From CALFXN01 sp937957815 (GTDB lineage Bacteria; Synergistota; Synergistia; Synergistales; Aminobacteriaceae), in contig DAIQNX010000015.1 in NCBI GenBank assembly GCA_036788195.1, positions 1-64,000 on the forward strand: DNA of 64,000 bases, written 5' to 3'. Below are positions 1-8,895 of the stretch, piece after piece. The position numbers and the translations under genes are program-made. Numbering within the stretch: position 1 is the first letter of the stretch; every line of letters begins with the position of its first letter. The notes under the pieces are model-generated. The model ran no database searches and was not told where the DNA came from. It was given only the letters and a program-made list of their open reading frames with translations.

Positions 1-578
1 CGCGTCTTCTGGGGCTGATCGCGCTCGCCGACGCGCTCCGCCCCGGGGCGAAGGACGTCATCGGTTCGCTGCGCCGCGAGGGGATCGAACGGACGATCCT
101 GCTGACGGGCGACAACGAACGCTCGGCGCGAAGCGTCTCCGCGGCGGCGGGAACGGACGGATACCGCGCTCGCCTGCTTCCCTCGGACAAGCTCGATGCC
201 GTGCGCTCCCTGGTCGCGGAACGCGGCCCGGTCGCGATGGTCGGCGACGGCGTCAACGACGCTCCGGCTCTTGCCGCGGCGACGGTCGGGGTCGCTATGG
301 GCGGCGCGGGGAGCGAAACGGCGCTCGAAACGGCGGATATCGCGCTCATGGGAGACGACCTTTCGCGTCTGCCGTTCGCGATCCGTCTGAGCCGGAGGAC
401 ACTCGGGACCATCCGGCAGAACGTCGTCGCGTCGCTCGGACTCAAGCTTCTCGCGCTGGCGGCAGTCGTTCCGGGATGGCTCACGCTCTGGCTCGCGATC
501 GTGGCCGATATGGGGGCGACGATCCTCGTCACGCTCAACAGCCTTCGGCTGCTCCGTGACCGCGACGTGCCCATGTGA
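1..578 (+). CDS. Heavy-metal P1B-type ATPase, C-terminal part (Zn2+/Cd2+/Pb2+ type)
   Basis: This is the 3' end of a gene that enters from the left; the frame runs from base 3 and about 191 codons are visible. The segment begins in the phosphorylation domain, with TGDNE and the hinge motif VGDGVNDAPAL. It ends with the last pair of membrane helices. Those helices carry a Lys in GLKLLAL and an Asp-Gly in VADMGATILVT, which match the metal-site Lys and Asp of ZntA/CadA exporters, so Zn/Cd/Pb export from the cytoplasm is more likely than copper. The DKTGT aspartate and any N-terminal metal-binding domain lie outside the window. No gene overlaps it, and the next CDS starts 54 bases downstream. 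Confidence 0.9.
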   Translation, partial: RLLGLIALADALRPGAKDVIGSLRREGIERTILLTGDNERSARSVSAAAGTDGYRARLLPSDKLDAVRSLVAERGPVAMVGDGVNDAPALAAATVGVAMGGAGSETALETADIALMGDDLSRLPFAIRLSRRTLGTIRQNVVASLGLKLLALAAVVPGWLTLWLAIVADMGATILVTLNSLRLLRDRDVPM

Positions 579-632
579 TACCATCCCTTCGGAAAGGCGG
601 AGATTCCGCCGGATCCGAAGGGAGTGTTCCGT

Positions 633-2417
633 ATGCGTCGTTTTTCGTCTGTACTCTGGTTCCTCGTCGTGGTCGCCGCGTGTCTCGCCCCGGGTGGAAT
701 CTCGTGGAGCGCTTCCCGCGATCCGGAGGAGATCCTCGCGGGCATGACGCCCGAACAGAAGGCCGGACAGGTCATCGTTGGGTTCTTCAACGGCGACGCG
801 ATGTCCGCGGATCTGCGCTCGGCGCTGACGAACCTCCATCCCGGCGGAGTGATCCTCTATTCGAGCGCCGGGAATATCTCCTCCGTCGGGCAGGTCGCGA
901 CGCTCGTGGCGGATATCCAGAACGTCATGAAAAACGACGTGCCGCCCTTCGTCGCGATCGACCAGGAAGGCGGCATCGTCGCGCGCATCACGAAGGGCGT
1001 GACCGTCTGGCCCGGGAACATGGCGCTCGGCGCGACGGGCGACTCCCGCCTCGCCGCGGAACAGGCCCGGATCCTCGCACGGGAGCTCCGCATTCTCGGA
1101 ATCACGTGGGACTACACTCCCGACGCGGATGTCAACTCGAACCCGGATAACCCCGTCATCGGCGTGCGATCGTTCGGTTCGGACGCGGGCGACGTCGCGC
1201 GTTTCGTCGCGGCGACGCTGCCTCCGTTCGCGGACGAGGGCGTTCTCTCCTGCGCGAAGCACTTCCCTGGGCACGGCGATGTCGATATCGACTCGCATCT
1301 CGGACTGCCGCGAATCGATCACGACCTCGCGCGTCTCGAGGCGGTCGAACTCGTACCGTTCCGGCGCGCGGCCGCGCTCGGCGTCCCGTCGGTCATGACG
1401 GCGCACATGATCGTTCCGGCACTCGGAGCGACGGACGTCCCCGCGACGATGTCCGCGAAGGCGCTTTCGTTCCTGCGAGGCGAGATCGGCTTCGGCGGGC
1501 TCATCGTCACGGACTCGCTCGGAATGGGAGCCGTGGACAAGCAGTGGGGCTCCGTCGAGGCGGGCGTCATGGCGCTTGTCGCGGGTGCCGATGTCCTGGT
1601 CTACGGAGCGGACAGGGGGCATACGCCTGTAGACCAGTGGAAGGTCCATGCGGCTATCCTCGAAGCGCTCTGGTCCGGCCGGCTTCCCTCGTCGAGGCTC
1701 GATGACGCCGTTTCGCGGATCCTGCGCGCGAAAGCGAAGGCCGGAATCCTCGACGACCCGATGCCGCGGCCGGACCGGTTCCGGGAACTCGGGACCGAAG
1801 AAAACCTCGCCGTCGCGCGCCGGATCGCCGAATCCTCGGTGACGCTCGTCCGGAACGACCGCTCGCTCGTTCCGCTCTCCTTGGGGAACGACGCTTCGAT
1901 TCCGCTCGTGTGGCAGGCCGAGCGCGCGGAGTACGCCGCTCCCCTGCTGCAGACGGCGCCGGGTCTGACGCTCGTCGGGCTGCCGAAGGCGCCGACGTCG
2001 GACGATATCGACCGGGTCGTGTCGGCCGTGAAGGACGCCCCGGTCGTCGTCGCGGGAACGTATTCGCTCGCCCCGGAAAGTCCGTGGGCCGAGGCGCTGC
2101 GACGGATCGGCCCCGAGCGCACGGTGCTCGTTGCGCTCAGGACGCCGTACGACCTCAGGGCGCTTCCGGCCGCGAGCGCCTTCGTCGCGACCTACGGGGA
2201 CACCGCGCCGTCCCTGACGGCTCTCGGGAGGATCCTGCGCGGGACGCATCTTCCGAAAGGATTGCTTCCCGTCGACATCCCAGGGCTCTATCCGCGCGGC
2301 TGGGGCATCCGGACGCTGCCGGGAACGAGCTCTCCGGGGTGTTCGGCCGGACCCGGGATCGGACTGCTCGCCCTTCCGGCGGTAGCGGCGAGCCTCGTCG
2401 GCGTCCTCGCGAGGTAG
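633..2417 (+). CDS. Secreted glycoside hydrolase family 3 (NagZ-like) with Synergist-CTERM-like tail
   Basis: 594 residues from ATG 633, chosen over the in-frame GTG at 624 because AAGGGAG lies 8 bases upstream of it. An N-terminal hydrophobic segment is followed by V-A-A-C, which could be a lipobox or part of a plain signal peptide. The GH3 barrel carries DQEGG (about residue 110), KHFPGHG (from 209) with a following DSH, and VTDSLGM with the presumed nucleophile Asp294. The KHFPGHG loop His is the acid/base in NagZ enzymes, so beta-N-acetylglucosaminidase action on peptidoglycan fragments is the best guess. The protein ends with PGCSAG, a hydrophobic helix and Arg, which resembles the Synergist-CTERM sorting signal and suggests surface processing or anchoring. 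Two-domain length resembles the larger Bacillus NagZ. Confidence 0.85.
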   Translation: MRRFSSVLWFLVVVAACLAPGGISWSASRDPEEILAGMTPEQKAGQVIVGFFNGDAMSADLRSALTNLHPGGVILYSSAGNISSVGQVATLVADIQNVMKNDVPPFVAIDQEGGIVARITKGVTVWPGNMALGATGDSRLAAEQARILARELRILGITWDYTPDADVNSNPDNPVIGVRSFGSDAGDVARFVAATLPPFADEGVLSCAKHFPGHGDVDIDSHLGLPRIDHDLARLEAVELVPFRRAAALGVPSVMTAHMIVPALGATDVPATMSAKALSFLRGEIGFGGLIVTDSLGMGAVDKQWGSVEAGVMALVAGADVLVYGADRGHTPVDQWKVHAAILEALWSGRLPSSRLDDAVSRILRAKAKAGILDDPMPRPDRFRELGTEENLAVARRIAESSVTLVRNDRSLVPLSLGNDASIPLVWQAERAEYAAPLLQTAPGLTLVGLPKAPTSDDIDRVVSAVKDAPVVVAGTYSLAPESPWAEALRRIGPERTVLVALRTPYDLRALPAASAFVATYGDTAPSLTALGRILRGTHLPKGLLPVDIPGLYPRGWGIRTLPGTSSPGCSAGPGIGLLALPAVAASLVGVLAR

Positions 2418-2500
2418 AGAGCGCGGGATACGTGTGAGCCGGGCCGCCGTCGCGTTCGTGGTTCCCGCGGCGACAGCGGCCTCTTCAGAAGGAGAATTCC

Positions 2501-3874
2501 ATGAATACGTCGGAAAAACTGGGCCGGGAATCCATTCCGCGGCTTCTTGTGCGTTTCGCCGTCCCCGCGATCGTCGGGATGCTTGCGAACGCACTCTACA
2601 ACATCGTCGATCGGATCTTCATCGGACACGCGGTCGGGCCGCTCGGGATCGCCGGAATATCGGTGGTCTTCCCGTTCATGATCGTCGCGTACGCCTCGGC
2701 CGTCCTCGCCGGGGTCGGCGCCTCCTCGCTCATTTCCATCTCTCTCGGCGAACGGAGGCACGACAGGGCGGAACGCGCCCTCGGCAACGGATGGCTCGTG
2801 CTCGTTTCCGAGGCGCTCCTGCTCGTCGCCGCCGGATACGCGTATCGCGACGCGATCCTTCGCTCCGTCGGCACGAGCGACACGATTCTCCCCTACGCGC
2901 GCGAGTATTTCGACATCATCCTCTGGGGCGTCCCGTTCGCGATCGTCGGCGCCGGCATGGCCTATTGCATCCGCGCCGAGGGACGTCCGAGGTTCGCGAG
3001 CGCTACGCTCGTCATCGGAGCGATCTCGAACGTGGCGCTCGACGCGCTGTTCATCCAGGGATTCGGCATGGGACTCCGCGGCGCGGCACTCGGGACGATC
3101 ATCGCGCAGGGAATCGCGGCCGCGTGGGCGCTGTCGTTCTACGCAAGGGAACGAGGAGGTGTCCGTTTCCGATTCTCGAACCTCGTTCCGGAGATTCCCA
3201 CGATCGGGAGAATCATCGCCGTCGGGTCGGTCCCTGCGCTTGTCGAGCTCACGTTCACGTTCATCATCGGACTCGTGAACCGGCATCTCGCGCACTACGG
3301 CGGAGACCTCGCCGTCTCCGCGATGGGGATCTTCTTCAGCCTCGACTCGCTGCTCTTCGTGCCCGTCTTCGGCATCGGCGAGGCGCTGCAGCCCATCGTC
3401 GGTTTCAACTACGGCGCACGGAACACGGACCGCGTGATCCGCGCGGTGAAGCTCGCGCTCGTCGGCGCGACGATCTATTACATCGGAAGTTTCGCCGTGG
3501 TCATGGCGGCTCCGGACCTCCTCATCCGCCTCTTCACGACGCAATCCGATCTCATCGCCCTTTCCGTCAGATGTCTCCGGATCGGCTACAGCGGCGTGAT
3601 GTTCGCGGGGTGTTCGGTCATTGCGTCGTTCTTCTTTCAGGGGCTCGGGAAGGCGCGGCAGGGGATGATCCTCTCGGTGGCCCGGCAGTTCGTCTTCTTC
3701 ATTCCGCCGCTTTTCCTGCTGCCGCAGCTCTTCGGGGTCGACGGGGTATACCTGACGTTCCCGTGCGCGGATATCGGCGGCGGCCTCCTGAGCCTCGCGA
3801 TGCTCAGGAGGCAGTTGCGGTCGCTTCGCGGCGGGAGCGGCCCGGATGGTTCCGATGCGCCCGCGGGTGCGTGA
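2501..3874 (+). CDS. MATE family efflux transporter
   Basis: 457 residues with about twelve hydrophobic segments, the usual length for the MATE family. The N-terminal helix pair contains GMLANALYNIVDRIFIG, typical of MATE proteins, and a second copy of the fold with FGIGEALQPIVGFNYG is seen near residue 300. It should sit in the cytoplasmic membrane and export cationic drugs or other small molecules by Na+ or H+ exchange; the substrate cannot be read from sequence. A clear ribosome binding site (AGAAGGAGA) precedes ATG 2501. It follows the GH3 gene by 83 bases on the same strand with no terminator seen between them. Confidence 0.92.
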   Translation: MNTSEKLGRESIPRLLVRFAVPAIVGMLANALYNIVDRIFIGHAVGPLGIAGISVVFPFMIVAYASAVLAGVGASSLISISLGERRHDRAERALGNGWLVLVSEALLLVAAGYAYRDAILRSVGTSDTILPYAREYFDIILWGVPFAIVGAGMAYCIRAEGRPRFASATLVIGAISNVALDALFIQGFGMGLRGAALGTIIAQGIAAAWALSFYARERGGVRFRFSNLVPEIPTIGRIIAVGSVPALVELTFTFIIGLVNRHLAHYGGDLAVSAMGIFFSLDSLLFVPVFGIGEALQPIVGFNYGARNTDRVIRAVKLALVGATIYYIGSFAVVMAAPDLLIRLFTTQSDLIALSVRCLRIGYSGVMFAGCSVIASFFFQGLGKARQGMILSVARQFVFFIPPLFLLPQLFGVDGVYLTFPCADIGGGLLSLAMLRRQLRSLRGGSGPDGSDAPAGA

Positions 3875-3887
3875 TCCGGGCCGTATG

Positions 3888-3896
3888 TGCTATTGT
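3888..3896 (+). promoter_or_regulatory. Possible extended -10 element for the glycan operon
   Basis: TGC followed directly by TATTGT forms an extended -10 motif about 40 bases before the start at 3938. No good -35 box is visible, so this is a weak call. It would drive the three-gene module 3938-7264. Confidence 0.3.
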
Positions 3897-3937
3897 ATCC
3901 GCGTCGTGACGGCTGATTCCTCGGGGAGGCCTCGGGC

Positions 3938-4282
3938 GTGACATTCGCGCTGATCGTCGCCAACGTTCTCCTGACCGTCCTTTCGAACGTCTGCGTCCGG
4001 ACCGGGATGTCGTCGTTCCGGGCCGGACCGCGCGGCGTTTTCCGGCACATGGTGCGGACGCGTTCGATGTACGTCGCCCTCGTGTGCTACGTCGGCGCGT
4101 TCGTGACCTACAGCCTGTTGATGTCCCGGATGAAGCTCGGCGTCGTCTATCCGTTCATGATGGGGCTCAACGCCGTGAGCCTGGCGGCAGCGGCGGCATG
4201 TTTCCTCGGCGAGCGGCCGACCCGCGGGAATATCGCCGGCATCGCGCTCGTGATCGCCGGGGTCTGGTGTCTCGGGGCATGA
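3938..4282 (+). CDS. Small EamA/SMR-like membrane protein (putative lipid-linked sugar flippase subunit)
   Basis: 114 residues with four hydrophobic helices, the size of small-multidrug-resistance and ArnE/ArnF-like proteins. The last helices contain YPFMMGLNAV and an ending GIALVIAGVW that are typical of the EamA/SMR fold. GTG 3938 is chosen because GGGGAGG lies about 9 bases upstream. The gene is followed after about 20 bases by a GtrB-like glycosyltransferase and then a GT-C-like membrane protein. The small protein may therefore flip the polyprenyl-phosphate sugar made by its neighbour. That role is inferred from context; drug export is the alternative. Confidence 0.7.
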   Translation: MTFALIVANVLLTVLSNVCVRTGMSSFRAGPRGVFRHMVRTRSMYVALVCYVGAFVTYSLLMSRMKLGVVYPFMMGLNAVSLAAAAACFLGERPTRGNIAGIALVIAGVWCLGA

Positions 4283-4301
4283 CATGCCCGGAGGGGAGCG
4301 A

Positions 4302-5273
4302 ATGACCCGCCTGACCGTGGTGATTCCCGTATATAACGAAGCCGGACAGATCGCCGCGACCGTCGCGGCGATCAATTCGGCGTTGTGTGCGTGCGGCGGG
4401 CTCTCCGCGACCTTCGTGCTCGTGGACGACGGTTCCTGCGACGGGACGTGGGAGACGATCGGGAAACTTTCTTCCGGCGCGGGCGACGTCCGGGGCATCC
4501 GCCTGAGCCGGAATTTCGGCAAGGAGGCCGCCCTCTGCGCGGGGCTCGACGCCGCCTGCGCGTCGGGAGCGGATGCGTGTCTCGTGATGGATGCCGATCT
4601 GCAGCATCCTCCGGAATACATCCCCCGGATGGTGGAATTCTGGCGCGAGGGGTACGATGTCGTCGAAGGCGTCAAGGCGTCGCGAGGGAGCGAAAGCCGG
4701 GTGTACCACTGGCTGGCGCACGCGTTCTACGGCACGATCGGCGGGCTCTCGGGCCTTGATTTCGACGACGTGTCGGACTTCAAACTGCTCGATATGAAGG
4801 TCGTCCGGGCATGGAAGACGATGGGGGAGAGCCGGACTTTTTTCCGCGGCATGACGGCGTGGCTCGGCTTCAGGCGCGCCGCTATCCCGTTCGTCGTGGC
4901 GGAGCGGACGACCGGAACGAGCAAATGGTCCGCGTTCCGGTTGTTCAGGCTCGCCACGGACGCGATTTCGTCGTTCACGTCCGCTCCGCTGCACTTCGTG
5001 ACGATCCTCGGCCTCCTGCTGCTGGCCTTCGCCGTGCCTCTCGGGATCCAGACGCTCTACAACAAGCTGGCGGGAGTCGCCGTCGACGGTTTTACGACCG
5101 TGATCCTGCTGCTTCTGCTCATCGGAAGCTCGATCATGATCAGTCTCGGGATTATCGGAATCTATATCGCGCGGATCTTCGACGAGGTCAAGCGCCGGCC
5201 GCGCTATCTCGTACGCGAGACGACGCCTTTCCGTTCTCCGGAGGGCTCATGTTCGGAATCGCCTACATCCTGA
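4302..5273 (+). CDS. GT2 polyprenyl-phosphate glycosyltransferase (GtrB/DPM-like)
   Basis: 323 residues from ATG 4302, preferred over ATG 4284 because GGAGG at 4290-4294 lies 7 bases before it. Motifs include VIPVYNEAG (residues 7-15), VDDGS (near 41) and the metal-binding MDADLQHPPE (near 96). The catalytic domain is followed by SKWS in the conserved linker and two C-terminal membrane helices (about 230-290). This is the architecture of enzymes that move a sugar from a nucleotide donor to undecaprenyl phosphate on the inner face of the membrane. It overlaps the next gene by 25 bases, which indicates tight co-expression with a probable GT-C enzyme that would use the product. Confidence 0.88.
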   Translation: MTRLTVVIPVYNEAGQIAATVAAINSALCACGGLSATFVLVDDGSCDGTWETIGKLSSGAGDVRGIRLSRNFGKEAALCAGLDAACASGADACLVMDADLQHPPEYIPRMVEFWREGYDVVEGVKASRGSESRVYHWLAHAFYGTIGGLSGLDFDDVSDFKLLDMKVVRAWKTMGESRTFFRGMTAWLGFRRAAIPFVVAERTTGTSKWSAFRLFRLATDAISSFTSAPLHFVTILGLLLLAFAVPLGIQTLYNKLAGVAVDGFTTVILLLLLIGSSIMISLGIIGIYIARIFDEVKRRPRYLVRETTPFRSPEGSCSESPTS

Positions 5274-7264
5274 TCTGCGCCGCCTTCGGATATGTCGTCG
5301 TCCGCGAGCTGCTGCCGCAGCTCCTGCGGCCGGAGACGGAAGTCTTCCGTCTGCTCGTGCGCCGTACGGACGACGCGCCGTCGCCGCTCAGGCGCTGGAT
5401 GATCGTTCTGCCCGCGTCGTACATCGTCGGAACGCTCCTCGTCGCCTGGACGACATATCTCGTCGCGTACGCCCTCAGGGGAACGGCGACCCCGCTGCTC
5501 TTCGCGAATGCCGTGACGATGCCGTTTTTCGCCGGGATCGCTCTCGCGTGGCGGATGCGCCGATGCCGGACATTCGCCCCCGCTGAAATCGCCCGCGGGC
5601 TTCGGAATTCCAGCATCGGGATCGGCGTCGTCGTCGCAAGCGCGCTCGCGATCGGCTTTCTGGATGCCATCACGCTCTTCCGGAGAGGCGGAGACATCGC
5701 ACTCGGGGTGTCGGCGTTCAGCGATCTCGTCACGCACGTGTCGATGATCCGGTCGTTCTCGCTCGGGTGCAACTTCCCGACGGAGTACGTCTACTTCGCC
5801 GACGGGACCGTCCGGTATCACTTCATGTTCCAGTTCCTCGCGGGGAACCTCGAATTCCTCGGCCTTCCGCTGCATCTCGCCTTCAACATCCCGAGCGTTT
5901 TGTCGTTCGTCTCGATGGTCATGCTGCTTTTCGGCCTGACCATCGCGTTCTGCGGCAGCCGCCTCGCGGCCGCGATCGCGTGCGTCCTCGCGTTCTTCCG
6001 GAGTTCGTTCGCTTTTTTCACATTCGCTCGTGGCGCGGCCTCGTTCACGGATTTGCTGCACCGGATCGTGGCGGTGAACCGGCATATCGGCGCGACGCCC
6101 CACGAGGATTGGGGGCTCTGGAACCAGAACGTCTTCGTGAACCAGCGTCATCTTCCGTTTTCGATAGCGCTGCTGCTGTTCGCTCTGATCCTGATGCTGC
6201 CGCTCTTCGCCGAGATGATGGACCGACTCCGCGACAAAGGTTTCGGCCCCCGGATGCGCGAGCTTCTTGCCTCCCGCGGCGCATGGGCGCCGGAATCCCT
6301 GACGCGAGCAGTGACGCTCGGCGCGCTTCTCGGCCTGTCGGCCTTCTGGAACGGAGCGGTATTCATCGCCGCCATGCTCGTGCTGTTCGTCCTCGCTCTC
6401 GTCTCGGCGCACCGGCTCGAATACCTGATCGTCGCGGTCGTCGGGCTCGCTCTTGCGCAGGCACAGGCCGCGTTCTTCATCGGGGGTTCGGGCGGCGTCT
6501 CACCGACGCTCTACCTCGGCTTCCTCACGCCCGTCAAGACACTCTGGGGGCTCGTCCTCTACTACGTCGAACTCTTCGGGATCCTGCCGCTGATGGTCCT
6601 CGCGTCGCTCGCGCTCCCGCTCCGCGGCATCCTGTATTTCGTTCTCGCGGCCGGAGCGCCGTTTCTCTTCGCCAACAGCGTATCGCTGACGCCGGATATC
6701 GTCGTCAATCACAAGTACATCATGATCGCGGTCATTCTCGCGAATATCCCGGTGGCATTCCTGCTCGCGGAGATGTTCCGGCGGCGGGTGACCGGAATCC
6801 TGGCCGGAATCCTGCTGTTCCTCCTGACCTGCACCGGAGGCGTCGATCTGATCACGCTCGTCAATATCAACGCCCCTCGAAGCGCCGTCGTCATTGCGGA
6901 GCGTCACCCCGTCAAATTGTGGGTCGAGAAGAACATCCCGCCGAACGACATCGTCCTGACGAAGAACTTTTTTACGCACCCCATTCTCGCGGCGGGCCGG
7001 AAGCTCTTCAACGGGTGGCAGTACTACTCGTGGTCGGCCGGATACGACACTGCCGGGCGCGACCGCATCGCGAAGGAGATCTTCGAGGGGACGGACGCGG
7101 ATCGCGTCGAGGCGCTGCTTCGGGAAAAACGAATCCGCTACGTGCTTGCCGACGCCGAGACGAAGCGGGAGTTCGCCGTCAACGAACCGCTTCTGGACGG
7201 GATCATGGAACGCGTGTACGCGCACGGACCGTCCGGGACAATCGTATACAGGGTACGCCGTTAG
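5249..7264 (+). CDS. Large polytopic membrane protein, probable GT-C-fold glycosyltransferase
   Basis: 671 residues from ATG 5249 (GGAGGG 5-6 bases upstream), overlapping the 3' end of the GT2 gene. About twelve or more hydrophobic helices are visible, and a C-terminal soluble part starts near residue 550 with LWVEKNIPPNDIVLT and a Gly-Arg then Trp-Tyr-rich segment. Such a tail is common in bacterial GT-C membrane proteins that use lipid-linked sugars. An acidic residue follows the first helix in SAFSDLVTHVSMIRS, where GT-C enzymes place catalytic carboxylates. I do not recognise a specific family, so the acceptor and the polymer are unknown. It is the last gene of the module. Confidence 0.65.
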   Translation: MFGIAYILICAAFGYVVVRELLPQLLRPETEVFRLLVRRTDDAPSPLRRWMIVLPASYIVGTLLVAWTTYLVAYALRGTATPLLFANAVTMPFFAGIALAWRMRRCRTFAPAEIARGLRNSSIGIGVVVASALAIGFLDAITLFRRGGDIALGVSAFSDLVTHVSMIRSFSLGCNFPTEYVYFADGTVRYHFMFQFLAGNLEFLGLPLHLAFNIPSVLSFVSMVMLLFGLTIAFCGSRLAAAIACVLAFFRSSFAFFTFARGAASFTDLLHRIVAVNRHIGATPHEDWGLWNQNVFVNQRHLPFSIALLLFALILMLPLFAEMMDRLRDKGFGPRMRELLASRGAWAPESLTRAVTLGALLGLSAFWNGAVFIAAMLVLFVLALVSAHRLEYLIVAVVGLALAQAQAAFFIGGSGGVSPTLYLGFLTPVKTLWGLVLYYVELFGILPLMVLASLALPLRGILYFVLAAGAPFLFANSVSLTPDIVVNHKYIMIAVILANIPVAFLLAEMFRRRVTGILAGILLFLLTCTGGVDLITLVNINAPRSAVVIAERHPVKLWVEKNIPPNDIVLTKNFFTHPILAAGRKLFNGWQYYSWSAGYDTAGRDRIAKEIFEGTDADRVEALLREKRIRYVLADAETKREFAVNEPLLDGIMERVYAHGPSGTIVYRVRR

Positions 7265-7279
7265 CCGGACGATTGTCCT

Positions 7280-7531
7280 CTACAGGAAGTAGTTCCTGTG
7301 CCCGATTCGGATGACGGGAACGAGAAGAGTCTGCTCGTGTATCTCGTAGAAAATCCGGTACTCGCCGACGCGGAGGCTGTAGGCATTCGACTGCGGGAGT
7401 CGAGCGTGGTCGCGGGGGAGAGGATCTTCGGACAGCGCGTCAAGAGCGCGCCGGAGTTGCCGGTAGTCTCCGGCGTCCAGGGAGCGTAGCGTTGAGAGCG
7501 CGGTCGGGAACAGGCTAATTTCGTATGGCAT
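7280..7531 (-). CDS. RelE/ParE-family toxin (mRNA interferase)
   Basis: 83 residues with the RelE/StbE pattern: an N-terminal strand-helix, the region LPQSNAYSLRVGEYRIFYEI, and a C-terminal strand RIGHRNYFL with basic and aromatic residues. Members of the family cleave mRNA in the ribosomal A site. The start overlaps the 3' end of the antitoxin gene by 17 bases, the usual antitoxin-first operon order. It converges on the GT-C gene, whose stop is 15 bases away. Confidence 0.88.
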   Translation of the reverse strand: MPYEISLFPTALSTLRSLDAGDYRQLRRALDALSEDPLPRDHARLPQSNAYSLRVGEYRIFYEIHEQTLLVPVIRIGHRNYFL

Positions 7532-7769
7532 ATTTCGCGTCGAGCTCGGCGCGGAGCTGCCTCCAGCTGATCTTTTCCCCCTTGTTCGCGTGGGCGTCGC
7601 GGAGAAGCCGGAGATTCAGCTCGTCTTCGATTCGCTGCATGTATTCGGCATCCGCCGCAGGAACGACGGCAAAAGACGGCTTCCCTTTTTGACGGACGAT
7701 GGTGCGCTCACCCCGCCCGGCGCGTTCGACCGCCTCGTCGAGGTTGGCGTTACAGAGTTCCCTGAGCAT
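7515..7769 (-). CDS. Phd/YefM-family antitoxin
   Basis: 84 residues. The N-terminal half, with LDEAVERAGRGERTIVRQKGKPSFAVVPA, is the Phd/YefM DNA-binding fold, and the acidic C-terminal helix (from about residue 50) would wrap the toxin. AAGGGAG precedes ATG 7769 by about 11 bases. It is expected to repress its own promoter; a TACAAT sequence at 7806-7811 on the minus strand could be the -10 box, but no convincing -35 box was seen. The pair sits between two unrelated operons. Confidence 0.87.
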   Translation of the reverse strand: MLRELCNANLDEAVERAGRGERTIVRQKGKPSFAVVPAADAEYMQRIEDELNLRLLRDAHANKGEKISWRQLRAELDAKYAIRN

Positions 7770-7838
7770 GGAATCGAATCACTCCCTTTCATCTATCGCG
7801 TATATATTGTACCTCAAGCGTTCGCCCGGTCCCCACCC

Positions 7839-7867
7839 TTGACACGGGGCGAGGCATCGCCTAGTCT
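7839..7867 (+). promoter_or_regulatory. Sigma70-type promoter for the cupin gene
   Basis: A perfect TTGACA at 7839-7844 is followed by a 17-base spacer and TAGTCT at 7862-7867. The start codon is about 48 bases downstream. Confidence 0.6.
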
Positions 7868-7915
7868 GTTTTCCGTCGTTACGGACGGATATCCTGAACG
7901 AAGGAGGGACATGGA

Positions 7916-8251
7916 ATGAATGTTTTCGATCTGCACACGACCGTGTGGCATGAGACTCAGCCCGGCGCGAAAGGGTGCTTTCTTCACAGCGCGAAGATGA
8001 CGGTGGGGTCGTGGGAGTTCGACGCGAATGTGGTGCTGCCGATGCATTCGCACCCGCACGAGCAGATCCTGATGGTGACGAAAGGGAGCGTCGAGCTGAC
8101 GCTCGGGGAGGAGAAACGCGTTCTCGAGGCGGGAAACATGGTCGTCGTTCCCCCGGATGTGATCCACGGCGTGACGACCATCACGCGCGCGTGCGTCACG
8201 GATGTGTTCAGCCCCGTTCGGGAGGATTTCAAGAAGCGTTTCGGCGAATAG
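7916..8251 (+). CDS. Cupin-domain protein
   Basis: 111 residues forming a single cupin barrel. Motif 1 is MHSHPHEQILMVTKGSVELT, which supplies three His and one Glu for metal binding. Motif 2 contains MVVVPPDVIHGV with the fourth His. A GAAGGAGGG sequence precedes the ATG. Small cupins of this type bind a divalent metal and act as dioxygenases, isomerases or sensors; the substrate cannot be inferred. It is followed after 13 bases by marC on the same strand, so both may share the promoter at 7839. Confidence 0.85.
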   Translation: MNVFDLHTTVWHETQPGAKGCFLHSAKMTVGSWEFDANVVLPMHSHPHEQILMVTKGSVELTLGEEKRVLEAGNMVVVPPDVIHGVTTITRACVTDVFSPVREDFKKRFGE

Positions 8252-8264
8252 CCCACGACTCTGA

Positions 8265-8870
8265 ATGAGCACGATCCTGTCGCTTTTTGTCCCGCTCTTC
8301 GTGCTGATGGACTTCATCGGCACGATGCCCGTGTTCATCTCGCTCACGCGGACGATGTCGTCCGGGGTGCGGCGCCGTACGGCGGTCGAGGCGTCCGCGG
8401 TCGCCGGAGCGATCGTGTTCGGGTTCGCGGTGATCGGGCACGCGCTTCTGGAATATTTCTCGCTCTCGATCGAGGCCGTGAGGGTCGGAGGAGGACTGCT
8501 CCTGCTCTACATCGCGTTCGGGATGATCCTCGCGAGCCCCTACGAGCAGGGGAAGAACCCGGAAGGAGGGTCCGCGGGGATCGTGGTCTCGCCGCTCGCG
8601 ATTCCCATGCTCGCGGGCCCCGGGAGCATGACCTTCGCGATGATCGCGTGGCTCGACCTCCCCGGCTGGGAGAAGCTCTATCTCGTCGCGGCGCTGATTC
8701 TCGCGGTTTTCGCGGGGGCGGCGCTCCTGCTCGCGTCGTCGATCATCAACCGTCTTCTCGGCTACGAATTCACGCGAGGGCTCGAGAAGATCACGGCCGT
8801 GATCGTATCGTTCATCGCGCTCGAGATGATCATGAGCGGCATCAAGGCCTATTTCTTCGCCGGGAGCTGA
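8265..8870 (+). CDS. MarC-family integral membrane protein
   Basis: 201 residues with six hydrophobic helices, the standard MarC length. The N-terminus LFVLMDFIGTMPVFISLT (Asp in helix 1) and the segment SPLAIPMLAGPGSM are typical of the family. The function is not settled: MarC was once linked to antibiotic resistance, and related proteins are implicated in small-molecule or amino-acid transport. A strong hairpin terminator follows 25 bases after the stop. Confidence 0.9.
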   Translation: MSTILSLFVPLFVLMDFIGTMPVFISLTRTMSSGVRRRTAVEASAVAGAIVFGFAVIGHALLEYFSLSIEAVRVGGGLLLLYIAFGMILASPYEQGKNPEGGSAGIVVSPLAIPMLAGPGSMTFAMIAWLDLPGWEKLYLVAALILAVFAGAALLLASSIINRLLGYEFTRGLEKITAVIVSFIALEMIMSGIKAYFFAGS

Positions 8871-8895
8871 CGGACCCCCGGCACAGGACGACGCG

